Shown here: piece by piece, positions 8,332-15,258 of the stretch
How positions within the stretch are numbered: position 1 is the stretch's first letter
Layout of the letters: each line of letters starts with the position of its first letter
Assembly (NCBI GenBank): GCA_017501545.1
Contig: JAFVWS010000025.1
Span: 1-47,548 of the forward strand
Direction of reading: 5' to 3'
DNA length: 47,548 bases
Source: Clostridia bacterium
Lineage (GTDB): Bacteria; Bacillota; Clostridia; Oscillospirales; CAG-272
Translations under genes and position numbers: made by a program
Notes under the pieces: generated by a model
The model's input: only the letters and a program-made list of their open reading frames with translations
Databases searched by the model: none
What the model was told of the DNA's origin: nothing

Positions 8332-8360
8332 AGTATATCACTAAGATTTGGTATATTCAA
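8332..8360 (-). promoter_or_regulatory. Sigma-A-like promoter for the secreted SGNH gene
   Basis: On the minus strand TTGAAT, 17 bases, TATACT, about 45 bases upstream of the ATG at 8287. Confidence 0.6.
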
Positions 8361-8470
8361 TTCGCACATTATACAATTTTTGACTATTATATTTTACCAT
8401 TTTAACCAAAAACAAGTCCATTTCTTGAAAATCGCTTATCCATATGGTAGAATTTATACGAGGTGATATT

Positions 8471-9358
8471 ATGAAATTAAATGAGATAAACATACGCGAC
8501 CCCTTTATTTTAGTTGAGGGTGGAAAATACTATATGTATGGCACACGCGCGAGGTACACGTGGGGTGATACTGGCACAAAATACAACTACGGCTTTGACG
8601 TTTACGTAAGCTGTGACCTTGAAAACTGGAGTGAGCCAAAAAGCATTTTTGAATACTATGATGGCTTTTTAGGCACACGTGATTTTTGGGCGCCCGAGGT
8701 ACATAAATACAACGGAAAATTTTATATGTTTGCCACCTTTAAGCGTGAAAATGCGACACGTGGTACGGCAATTTTGGAGTCAAGCACCCCAGACGGCACC
8801 TTCAAATTGCACTCAGACGGGCTTATCACCCCTGATGACTGGTCGTCACTTGACGGCACGTTTTACCTTGAGGGCGATACCCCTTATATGGTATTTTGCC
8901 ACGAGTGGACACAAGTAAATAATGGCACAGTTTGCGCAGTAGAATTATCAAAGGATTTGAAGCGTGCAGTAGGCGCACCAAGGCTTTTATGGTCAGCGGG
9001 TGATGCCAGTTGGCGACACGATATAAGAGGCTATGGTGCTTATGTAACCGACGGGCCATTTTTGCTAAAGCGTGGGGGTAAGCTGATTTCCATTTGGTCA
9101 AGCTTTTATAAGGGTGAATACTGTGAGGCAATTGCAAGAAGCGACAATGGAAAAATAGACGGCAACTGGTCAATTGATAATAAGCTTGTTTTCGAGAAAA
9201 ATGGTGGGCACGGTATGGTCTTTAAGGACCTACAAGGCAACGATTGCTTTATTTACCACACGCCTAATGAAACACCAAACGAGCGCCCAGCAATTATGAA
9301 AATCGACCTTGATTCTTGGTTTGGGAATAACACCCTGTCATTCTGGAACGAAACGTAG
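8471..9358 (+). CDS. GH43-like five-bladed beta-propeller glycosidase, 3' end altered by a repeat insertion
   Basis: Predicted 295-residue glycosidase without a signal peptide, so intracellular. The N-terminal NIRDPFI (Asp10) fits the GH43 catalytic base, and DFWAPEVHK, SLDGTF (Asp128) and FCHEW (Glu145) fit propeller blades. The usual Glu-Gly-Pro is Asp-Gly-Pro here (DGPFLLK), so the acid residue is uncertain. Arabinofuranosides or xylosides are typical family substrates. The frame opens 27 bases earlier, but CGAGGTG precedes the ATG at 8471. The last residues (LSFWNET) and the stop codon come from the inverted-repeat element starting at 9336. The likely original end, KIDLDSWFANK and stop, is still visible at 10119-10154. 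Confidence 0.85.
   Translation: MKLNEINIRDPFILVEGGKYYMYGTRARYTWGDTGTKYNYGFDVYVSCDLENWSEPKSIFEYYDGFLGTRDFWAPEVHKYNGKFYMFATFKRENATRGTAILESSTPDGTFKLHSDGLITPDDWSSLDGTFYLEGDTPYMVFCHEWTQVNNGTVCAVELSKDLKRAVGAPRLLWSAGDASWRHDIRGYGAYVTDGPFLLKRGGKLISIWSSFYKGEYCEAIARSDNGKIDGNWSIDNKLVFEKNGGHGMVFKDLQGNDCFIYHTPNETPNERPAIMKIDLDSWFGNNTLSFWNET
9299..9323 (+). repeat. Left copy of a 25-bp direct repeat flanking the repeat cluster
   Basis: AAAATCGACCTTGATTCTTG and the next five bases recur at 10119-10143 with one mismatch. Both encode KIDLDSWF of the glycosidase. The copies bracket the whole GIY-YIG/repeat cluster, as a duplicated target or a recombination footprint would. Confidence 0.85.
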
Positions 9359-9695
9359 TGGAGTGATAGAATCTCAAGGAGAAAACACATATAATGTATT
9401 ACGTTTATATACTTACAAACAAGACAAAAACCGTTTTATATACAGGTGTGACTAACAATTTACAGCGCCGAATATATGAGCATAAAAACAAGCTGATTGA
9501 TGGATTTACCAAAAGGTATAACGTTGATTGCTTGGTATATTATGAAGCTACGCCAGATGTAAAAAGTGCAATTATGCGAGAAAAACAAATTAAGAATTTG
9601 TTGCGCTCAAAAAAAGAGGATTTAATCAACAAGGTCAATCCCAACTGGGATGATTTAATGATATGAGATCCTATCGCTGGCGCTCCAGGATGACA
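9336..9695 (+). mobile_element. 360-bp GIY-YIG unit with terminal inverted repeats
   Basis: Left end TGTCATTCTGGAACG...GATAGAATCTC (9336-9375). Right end GAGATCCTATCGC...CTCCAGGATGACA (9665-9695). The right end reads, in reverse complement, TGTCATCCTGGAGCG...GCGATAGGATCTC, so the ends match apart from about nine bases in the middle of the left arm. The only gene inside is a GIY-YIG nuclease whose stop codon overlaps the right arm. The left arm also occurs at 1237, 9712, 9824 and 9981 without the gene. This is the layout of an autonomous element with shorter derivatives. That the nuclease moves the repeats is inference. Confidence 0.7.
9394..9666 (+). CDS. GIY-YIG nuclease carried between inverted repeats
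   Basis: Predicted 90-residue single-domain GIY-YIG endonuclease. Residues VYIL (4-7) and YTGVT (16-20) are the two motif strands, Arg26 in NNLQRR and Glu63 in MREKQIK are the expected catalytic residues, and the tail NPNWDDL is typical of this small family. There is no separate DNA-binding domain. AAGGAG precedes the ATG by about 12 bases and comes just after the left repeat arm. The TGA overlaps the right arm, so the gene fills the unit. Family members cut or nick DNA, and many stand-alone ones have no known role. The position suggests a role in spreading the flanking repeat, but nothing in the sequence proves it. Confidence 0.9.
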   Translation: MYYVYILTNKTKTVLYTGVTNNLQRRIYEHKNKLIDGFTKRYNVDCLVYYEATPDVKSAIMREKQIKNLLRSKKEDLINKVNPNWDDLMI

Positions 9696-9711
9696 GGCTG
9701 AAAATTTTTAC

Positions 9712-10112
9712 TGTCATTCTGGAACGGAGCATGGCGAAGTGATAGAATCTTTAATTAGTAGATTCTATACGACTCGCTTTCCCTCGCTTGCATAAATTCT
9801 ACTAACGAAATTAAAATTTCGAGTGTCATTCTGGAACGAAACGTAGTGGAGTGATAGAATCTCTAATTCCTAGATCCTATACGACTCGCTTCACTCGCTT
9901 GCATAATTCCCACTAACGAAAACAAGTTTTCGAGTGTCATTATCGCTGGCGCTCCAGGATGACAGGCTGAAAATTTCGAGTGTCATTCTGGAACGAAGCA
10001 TGGCGAAGTGATAGAATCTTTAATTAGTAGATCCTATACGACTCGCTTGCATAATTCCCACTAACGAAAACAAGTTTTCGAGTGTCATTATCGCTGGCGC
10101 TCCAGGATGACA
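9712..10112 (+). repeat. Tandem cluster of gene-less inverted-repeat copies
   Basis: Three left arms start TGTCATTCTGGAACG at 9712, 9824 and 9981. Each is followed by a conserved tail with CGACTCGCTT, TTGCATAA, CTAACGAAA and TTTCGAG. Two right arms (about 9935-9964 and 10083-10112) read TGTCATTATCGC...CTCCAGGATGACA. The segments after the second and third left arms are nearly identical over about 100 bases, so the cluster grew by duplication. No coding frame is convincing. This explains the gene-free stretch between the GIY-YIG gene and the leucine-rich-repeat gene. Confidence 0.8.
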
Positions 10113-10118
10113 AAAAGA

Positions 10119-10154
10119 AAAATAGACCTTGATTCTTGGTTTGCAAACAAATAA
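10119..10154 (+). pseudogene. Detached 3' end of the GH43-like gene
   Basis: Encodes KIDLDSWFANK and a TAA in frame, repeating the codons at 9299-9323, and is followed directly by a terminator. It looks like the original end of the glycosidase gene, now cut off by the roughly 0.8-kb repeat cluster. Confidence 0.7.
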
Positions 10155-10187
10155 AAAAGAGCCACATATATGGCTCTTTTTTTAATT
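10155..10187. terminator. Bidirectional terminator
   Basis: Stem AAAGAGCCA / TGGCTCTTT with a CATATA loop and A/T runs on both sides. It would serve the original GH43 gene (plus) and the leucine-rich-repeat gene (minus), whose stop is at 10188. Confidence 0.85.
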
Positions 10188-12188
10188 TTAGCTATTTACA
10201 ACTGGAAGCTTGTCATAGGTTATCGGCACTGCCACATCGGTTGTGGTGTTACCTATATAGTAAATCGAGCTGTCCTCAATTATGTAAGCACTACAGTAGA
10301 ATTGCATTTCAACGTCATCATCACCAATTCCGTGCATTATCAAATCATATCTATTTAGATTTTGGTAATTTGTATCTGTAAAATCAGTGATTATGTAGTT
10401 TGAAAGCTTTGATGTGCCGTTGGCATTTAGAATTTGGTTGTCATCGCTCTCTACGCTTCCAATAATAAATCCAAATTGAATGTTTGCATCTGGATTGTGT
10501 GCAATATAGTCGCTGTATGATTGCTCATTTAGTGAAATTCCAAACGTAAAGCTCTTACCTGTACCATAGTTTGCGTATGAATAGCCCTTGTTTGTGAAGA
10601 TTGCTGTTGCAATTGTTTCTTTGATTACGTTTTCATTGCATCTTTGGCATGTTGTTGCAATAACGTAGTCTGTTAGGTATTCAGCGCCAAGAAACTTCTC
10701 TTGCTCTGCGCCATGTCTATGCTCGTCATTATAGAATGCCTTGCACGCGCTATAACCGTAAACAAGGTGGTAGCCACTTGGCGCTGTTGTATCTGCGTCA
10801 TACTCCTTTGCGGAAACTAACTCAGCATTATAGAATTTCGAGCTGTTTGGTATGTGACCGGGTGCATTTTCCTCAGTATATGTTTTGAGTGCCAATTGAA
10901 GTGCGGCTGCCTGTTCCATTGTGCCTGTAAAAATTAATGTAACGTTATCAGCGGAGTCAGCTGAATTTGAATATCCAAGAATATGGTCGCCTATGCTTTC
11001 TACTGAAGCAGGAATATATACTCTTTCAAGTGCATGAAGATATGCAAGGGTTCCGTCACTTAATTTTGTAAGGCTGTTACCAAATCTAATCTCTTTAAGC
11101 GCTGTGCAACTGGAAAAGTTGCCTGCTGCAAGGGTTGTCATACTATTAGGGAATACTATTTTTTCTAACGAAGAGCATGCAGCAAAGTTGTTGCCGCCTG
11201 AAATACTTTCAAGTCCCTCTGAGAAGGTTATTTGCTTCAAAGAGTTGCAATCCCAGAAATTGTCGTATCCAATTTCCGTAACAAGTGGTGGAATAAAAAT
11301 GCTTTCAAGATTAGTACAGCCTCTAAAAATGCTTATCCATTTGTTGCTAATTTGAGAATTTGCAGAAATGTTTACATTTTTAAGTGCCGAACAACCTTGG
11401 AAAGAGAAGTTACCAAGAGTGGTAATATTGTCAGGAATTGTAAACTCTGACAAAGATGTACAGCCGTTAAACGTTGAACTTGGAATTGTGGTCATATTTG
11501 TTGGCCAGTTAATTGATTTTAATGACGTGCAATTTTGGAAAACGCTACTTCCCATTGATGTGATTGTGTTTGGTAGGGTAATGGTTTCAAGACCTGTGCA
11601 GCCTATAAATGCTTGCTGACCAAAGGTAGTGAAATTGGTGCAAGCTGAAAAGTCTACAGTTTTTAATTTGTAGTTATTTTGGCAGCCGTTCCACTGAATT
11701 TCCACCAATTTTTCACTGCAAACAATTTCTTCAAGTGCAGGAAAGCCAGCAATTGTAGCTCCTCTAATAATGTTTACGTTACCTGTAATTATCTTTTTTA
11801 GGCTTGTTGCGTTAGCCGGTGTAAAGTTAGTTTTAGATAAGTGCATTGAGCCGTTTGTACCATAGGTTTCAACATACTCACCGGTATTTGCATCAAGCTG
11901 CATTCTGTGACCATTAGTAAAATCAACAACAGCTACCTGTGACCAGTCAAGAAACGGATAAGTTGATTCTGTATCAAGAGGTGGCTCTGTATATGTTGCG
12001 TCAGTAAAATTAAGACGTCCTTGCCATTGGTCCCAGTCGGCTGATTCATATACTGTAATTTTTGAGCCATCAACAAGCTCAACCTCAAACTGCTGATAAC
12101 CGGCAATTTGTGCAGCGCTAACTGCTACTGCAAACAAGCAAACAAATATTGCAAGAAGAGTAAGCGTTAGTAAAATTTTCTTTTTCAT
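10188..12188 (-). CDS. Secreted BspA-like leucine-rich-repeat surface protein
   Basis: Predicted 666-residue exported protein. The signal peptide ends near AVSAA (residue 26). From about 130 to 430 there are BspA/LRR_5-type repeats (for example FQNCTSLKSI, FNGCTSLSEF, FQGCSALKNV). The C-terminal 150 residues contain a CxxC pair (CQRCNENV) and FTNKGYSYANYG, which match the N-terminal domain of the secreted SGNH protein. Such proteins usually bind host or substrate surfaces. A longer frame starts at 12248, but AAAAAGGAG precedes the ATG at 12188, where the signal peptide begins. It is divergent from an AraC regulator, which may control it. No LPxTG anchor is seen. Confidence 0.9.
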   Translation of the reverse strand: MKKKILLTLTLLAIFVCLFAVAVSAAQIAGYQQFEVELVDGSKITVYESADWDQWQGRLNFTDATYTEPPLDTESTYPFLDWSQVAVVDFTNGHRMQLDANTGEYVETYGTNGSMHLSKTNFTPANATSLKKIITGNVNIIRGATIAGFPALEEIVCSEKLVEIQWNGCQNNYKLKTVDFSACTNFTTFGQQAFIGCTGLETITLPNTITSMGSSVFQNCTSLKSINWPTNMTTIPSSTFNGCTSLSEFTIPDNITTLGNFSFQGCSALKNVNISANSQISNKWISIFRGCTNLESIFIPPLVTEIGYDNFWDCNSLKQITFSEGLESISGGNNFAACSSLEKIVFPNSMTTLAAGNFSSCTALKEIRFGNSLTKLSDGTLAYLHALERVYIPASVESIGDHILGYSNSADSADNVTLIFTGTMEQAAALQLALKTYTEENAPGHIPNSSKFYNAELVSAKEYDADTTAPSGYHLVYGYSACKAFYNDEHRHGAEQEKFLGAEYLTDYVIATTCQRCNENVIKETIATAIFTNKGYSYANYGTGKSFTFGISLNEQSYSDYIAHNPDANIQFGFIIGSVESDDNQILNANGTSKLSNYIITDFTDTNYQNLNRYDLIMHGIGDDDVEMQFYCSAYIIEDSSIYYIGNTTTDVAVPITYDKLPVVNS

Positions 12189-12309
12189 AGTTTTTCTCCT
12201 TTTTGATAAGTATTTGACATTTATACAATTATATGATACAATAATCATATAGTGATTTATAGATTAATTTAACGCAAAATTAGTATTATTTGACGCATTG
12301 GAGAAAAAG

Positions 12310-13179
12310 ATGAAAACTGTTTCATACTATTTAAATCCTAAAAATGAGATATATGACTATTTAGACTTAAATTTCGGCAGTAGGCAGGACACCTCATCCC
12401 CACTTATTCTTAACTGCGCTGGCTACGTAAATGCAAACTATGACCACACAAACGTAAATGTAAGTGGCAGGCTTGATTATTACCTTATTTACTTGGTTTC
12501 TGGTAAAATAAGATTTCTTATTGATGGGGGTGAGGTGTCCCTTTCCCCTGGCTCTCTTTTGGTGTATCCACCAAAGAAGCCATATAAGTATTCCTGTGAT
12601 GCAGGTGGCGAAAATGTGCAGTTTTTCTGGGCGCATTTTACGGGCAGTGAGGTAGCTAAGCATCTTGAAAAATACGGCATTTCACTTTTCCCAACAGTGC
12701 ATAAAATCACCGTTAACAACCACATTGATGCGCGCTTTAAATCAATTTTTGACGCGTTTGCTATAAATGACAAGTTTAGAAACGATGAGCTTAGTGCACA
12801 TTTATCTCGCCTGCTTATAGAAATTGGCAGGGTTTTATCCGTCAAGGGAAATGGAAGTGGAAGACTACATAAATCGGTGCGTTATATCAATGAGCATTTT
12901 AGTGAACAAATAAAAATCACCACCCTTGCCAAAATGGAAAATATGTGTATGACAACCTACAATCTACACTTTAAAAGGTATATGGCCACGACTCCTACAA
13001 AATACATAATAAGGTTACGTATGCAGCTTGCAGTTGAATTACTTTTAAACAGTGAGCTTTCAATTGGGGAAATTGCATCACGCTGTGGCTACAACGACTA
13101 TAACCTGTTTACAAAGCTGTTTAGAGGTGAGCTTGGCGTGGCGCCAACGAAATACAGAAAGGGCCTAAAGCAAAAATAA
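12310..13179 (+). CDS. AraC-family regulator with cupin sensor domain
   Basis: Predicted 289-residue regulator. Residues 30-110 form an AraC-type cupin (LDYYLIYLVSGKIRFLIDGG and SLSPGSLLVYPP), the usual sugar-binding sensor. Residues 185-285 hold two helix-turn-helix units (ITTLAKMENMCMTTYNLHFKR and SIGEIASRCGYNDYNLFTKLFR). A TTG start at 12298 is possible, but GGAG six bases before the ATG at 12310 makes that the better choice. It is divergent from the leucine-rich-repeat gene and near three glycosidase genes, so control of glycan-use genes is likely, though its targets are inferred from position only. Confidence 0.92.
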   Translation: MKTVSYYLNPKNEIYDYLDLNFGSRQDTSSPLILNCAGYVNANYDHTNVNVSGRLDYYLIYLVSGKIRFLIDGGEVSLSPGSLLVYPPKKPYKYSCDAGGENVQFFWAHFTGSEVAKHLEKYGISLFPTVHKITVNNHIDARFKSIFDAFAINDKFRNDELSAHLSRLLIEIGRVLSVKGNGSGRLHKSVRYINEHFSEQIKITTLAKMENMCMTTYNLHFKRYMATTPTKYIIRLRMQLAVELLLNSELSIGEIASRCGYNDYNLFTKLFRGELGVAPTKYRKGLKQK

Positions 13180-13180
13180 A

Positions 13181-13206
13181 AAGCACCCATTTGGGTGCCT
13201 TTTTTT
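13181..13206. terminator. Bidirectional terminator
   Basis: GCACCCA / TGGGTGC stem with A and T runs, between the converging AraC gene and the MBL-fold gene. Confidence 0.8.
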
Positions 13207-13801
13207 ATATTATGGCGCTACCACCGTGGCCAGGGTAGATTTTAACCCCTTCGTAGGTGTATAGCTTGCGAAGTGAAGTCGCCATATCGCTTGGGCTTGC
13301 GTACTTTAAATCAACGCGTCCATAGCCGTTTGCAAACAAAACATCACCTGTGAACATTATCTTTTCGTCCTCGTTATATAGGCACATACAGCCTCTTGTG
13401 TGTCCAGGTGCTAAAATCACCGTAAAATCGACACGTCCCCCACTGTTTTCTAAAGAAATAGTGTCGCCATCCTTTAATAGCTGATAGCCTATGTCGTAGG
13501 AATTACGAAGCCCAAAAAACAAAGAAAGGTTGCCCTCGGGGTCACGTATTAGCTCTATTTCATTTTCGTGGCAAAGCACCCTTGCACTCGGAAAAGCCTT
13601 TTGATAGTCGCCTATATAATTTATGTGGTCGTAGTGACCGTGGGTAAGGACTAAATACTCAACTGCTAAGCCACTCATTTCTACGTATTTTTTTACCTCG
13701 TCAGCTGTCACACCAAAATCAATTATCATAGCATGACCTGTGTCAGTTGAATATACGTATGTGTTGGAGTCAAGAAGCCCCCCGTCAAATATCTTTATCA
13801 T
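13205..13801 (-). CDS. MBL-fold metallo-hydrolase (glyoxalase II-like)
   Basis: Predicted 198-residue cytoplasmic metallo-beta-lactamase-fold hydrolase. The zinc motif is T-H54-G-H56-Y-D58-H59. Further ligands fit APGHTRG, FTGDVLF and YPGHGG. The size and motif set suit glyoxalase II-like thioester hydrolases, but the substrate cannot be named. GAGG lies just before the ATG, inside the end of the upstream transposase gene, so the two are transcribed together. It may originally have followed the GH29-like gene directly, before the transposase gene entered. Confidence 0.9.
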   Translation of the reverse strand: MIKIFDGGLLDSNTYVYSTDTGHAMIIDFGVTADEVKKYVEMSGLAVEYLVLTHGHYDHINYIGDYQKAFPSARVLCHENEIELIRDPEGNLSLFFGLRNSYDIGYQLLKDGDTISLENSGGRVDFTVILAPGHTRGCMCLYNEDEKIMFTGDVLFANGYGRVDLKYASPSDMATSLRKLYTYEGVKIYPGHGGSAII

Positions 13802-13803
13802 AT

Positions 13804-14331
13804 CTAATCCTCTTTATAAAGCTCGTCGTTTTCCCAATTTATAGGATTTTCCCAAATGTATTTTGATACTTGGTCATAGTCACTTCTGTTCCTTATTACG
13901 TGGTCGTAATAGGAGCGCTGAAACAGCTTTGTGCCCTTTTTGTCTATCAAATCATTAATTTGCTTTGTTGCTTGGTATTTAAACCACCCGACAAAGGACG
14001 ACACCGTAGGGGAGGGGTTTTCCCTCCCGTCGTTATGCACGGTTATCAATAAATGAATATGATTAGGCATAATCACGTAATAATCAACTGAAAAATTTGA
14101 ATATTTCGTAGGGACATTTTCAATTAAGCTTTTAATAATTTCGCCTGACCTTGTTAATTGCGGGAGGGATGACCCCTCCCCTACAATGCTTGATAAAATT
14201 TTTTCTCTATTATTTGTGCATATGGTTATAAAATACGAGTAGCCAGCACCATAGTCAAAATTTTCAAGCCTGTTTTTCTTTCTTTTGGGCAGATTGCTTT
14301 CCATTTTTAGCCTAAATGCTCGCCTATCCAT
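13804..14331 (-). CDS. REP-associated (Y1/HUH, RAYT) transposase
   Basis: Predicted protein of up to 175 residues in the IS200/REP-associated tyrosine transposase family. It has the HUH motif in VIMPNHIHLLI (His91, His93), an early strand YSYFITICT, and likely catalytic Tyr141/142 in RSYYDHVIRN, followed by KYIWENPINW. In the first frame it overlaps the GH29-like gene by 25 bases. An ATG at 14304, just after that gene's stop, is an alternative start. Two 24-base G-rich palindromic sequences lie inside the coding region in opposite orientation (14006-14029 and 14161-14184), encoding ENPSPT and VGEGSSLPQ. RAYTs are known to act on such palindromes elsewhere. It looks intact. Confidence 0.88.
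   Translation of the reverse strand: MDRRAFRLKMESNLPKRKKNRLENFDYGAGYSYFITICTNNREKILSSIVGEGSSLPQLTRSGEIIKSLIENVPTKYSNFSVDYYVIMPNHIHLLITVHNDGRENPSPTVSSFVGWFKYQATKQINDLIDKKGTKLFQRSYYDHVIRNRSDYDQVSKYIWENPINWENDELYKED
14006..14029 (+). repeat. REP-like palindrome inside the transposase gene (copy 1)
   Basis: GTAGGGGAGGGG, a short loop, then CCCTCCCG, forming a 7-bp stem GGGAGGG / CCCTCCC. Identical at 22 of 24 positions to the reverse complement of copy 2. Confidence 0.75.
14161..14184 (-). repeat. REP-like palindrome inside the transposase gene (copy 2, inverted)
   Basis: On the minus strand GTAGGGGAGGGG, TCAT, CCCTCCCG. It is inverted relative to copy 1, with about 130 bases between them, as in paired REP elements. 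Confidence 0.75.
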
Positions 14332-15215
14332 TTAAGCTGGTCGGCAGTTTTTGGTGCGATGTGTCCCTCTTGGTAGGGGGCTACGTTATATGCAAAGACA
14401 CCACCGTTTTTTCTAACCTTATTTATATAGTCAAGCACCTCTTCGTTTGTATATCGAGGGGAAGGCTCACCCTCCTTTTCGTGCACCCAAAAGTCGTCCA
14501 TCCAGCAAAGAGAGAACCATTGTAGCCCACCCTCGCCCGAGAAGCGTCCATTTGGATATCTTGTGATATAGTTTTCCTCACCTGCTTGGTAGTCGGAAAT
14601 GCCCTTGCCCCAGTCACAGTCCCATTCCTCAATTCCCTTGAAGTTAAAGGCAACTATTGAGTCGGGGTTACCAGCACGAAGCGCCTCCGCATAGCGCTTA
14701 AAATCATAGCTTGTGCCATAGCCTGAGCAAAGCCCCTCAACATAACAGCAGTCAATCCACCAGCCGTGAATTTTCTTTCCATATCTTTTAGAAATTGCCT
14801 CTGCAATTTGGTAGCAATACTCTGCGTGCTTTTCTCTATTTGTATAGGTGTATGTCGCCTCTTGCCAAGGAATGTCCGTACAGCCATCACCGTTGAAATA
14901 AAGCATAAGCTTTATGCCGTGAGGCTCAAGTGCATCGGCAAGCTCCATAATAAGGTCACGTCTTGATGTATGATTTAGCAAAATTTCATCAAGCTCAGGT
15001 AGTGGAAATGGCAAATGCATTTGGGAGTGTGATGCTGTGAAAAACAAGAATTTTGCGCCACTTGCTACAACCTGACTAACAAAGGTGTCAAGGTCAAAAT
15101 CCTCTACTGCCCTATGGTAGTCCTTTTTTTCTCCGTTTTGGGGTAAGGTGGTAGTTGTCCAGTGGCAAAACATACCAAACCCTGCCTCATAAAACCAGTC
15201 TGTCCTGTTGTTCAT
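14307..15215 (-). CDS. GH29-like (alpha-L-fucosidase family) glycosidase
   Basis: Predicted 302-residue TIM-barrel glycosidase without a signal peptide. The start WFYEAGFGMFCHWTT and the segments FLFFTASHS and LMLYFNGDG follow the GH29 fold. The expected nucleophile is Asp155 in HGWWIDCCY. It is shorter than most family members and lacks the C-terminal beta domain. Alpha-fucosides are the typical substrate, but this variant may differ. It follows the GH30-like gene by about 40 bases with a GGAG-type site, so both are one transcript and probably act in sequence on oligosaccharides brought into the cell. Confidence 0.8.
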   Translation of the reverse strand: MNNRTDWFYEAGFGMFCHWTTTTLPQNGEKKDYHRAVEDFDLDTFVSQVVASGAKFLFFTASHSQMHLPFPLPELDEILLNHTSRRDLIMELADALEPHGIKLMLYFNGDGCTDIPWQEATYTYTNREKHAEYCYQIAEAISKRYGKKIHGWWIDCCYVEGLCSGYGTSYDFKRYAEALRAGNPDSIVAFNFKGIEEWDCDWGKGISDYQAGEENYITRYPNGRFSGEGGLQWFSLCWMDDFWVHEKEGEPSPRYTNEEVLDYINKVRKNGGVFAYNVAPYQEGHIAPKTADQLKWIGEHLG

Positions 15216-15258
15216 ATTTTCTCCTTAAATCCCTGTTTTTAGCCACAGGGTGCGCAAT

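Noticed and set aside
9336-10112. The repeats as rho-independent terminators of the GH43 and GIY-YIG genes
   Set aside because: The arms form hairpins but lack T runs, and real terminators lie nearby at 10155. The repeated left-right arm pattern fits an element better.
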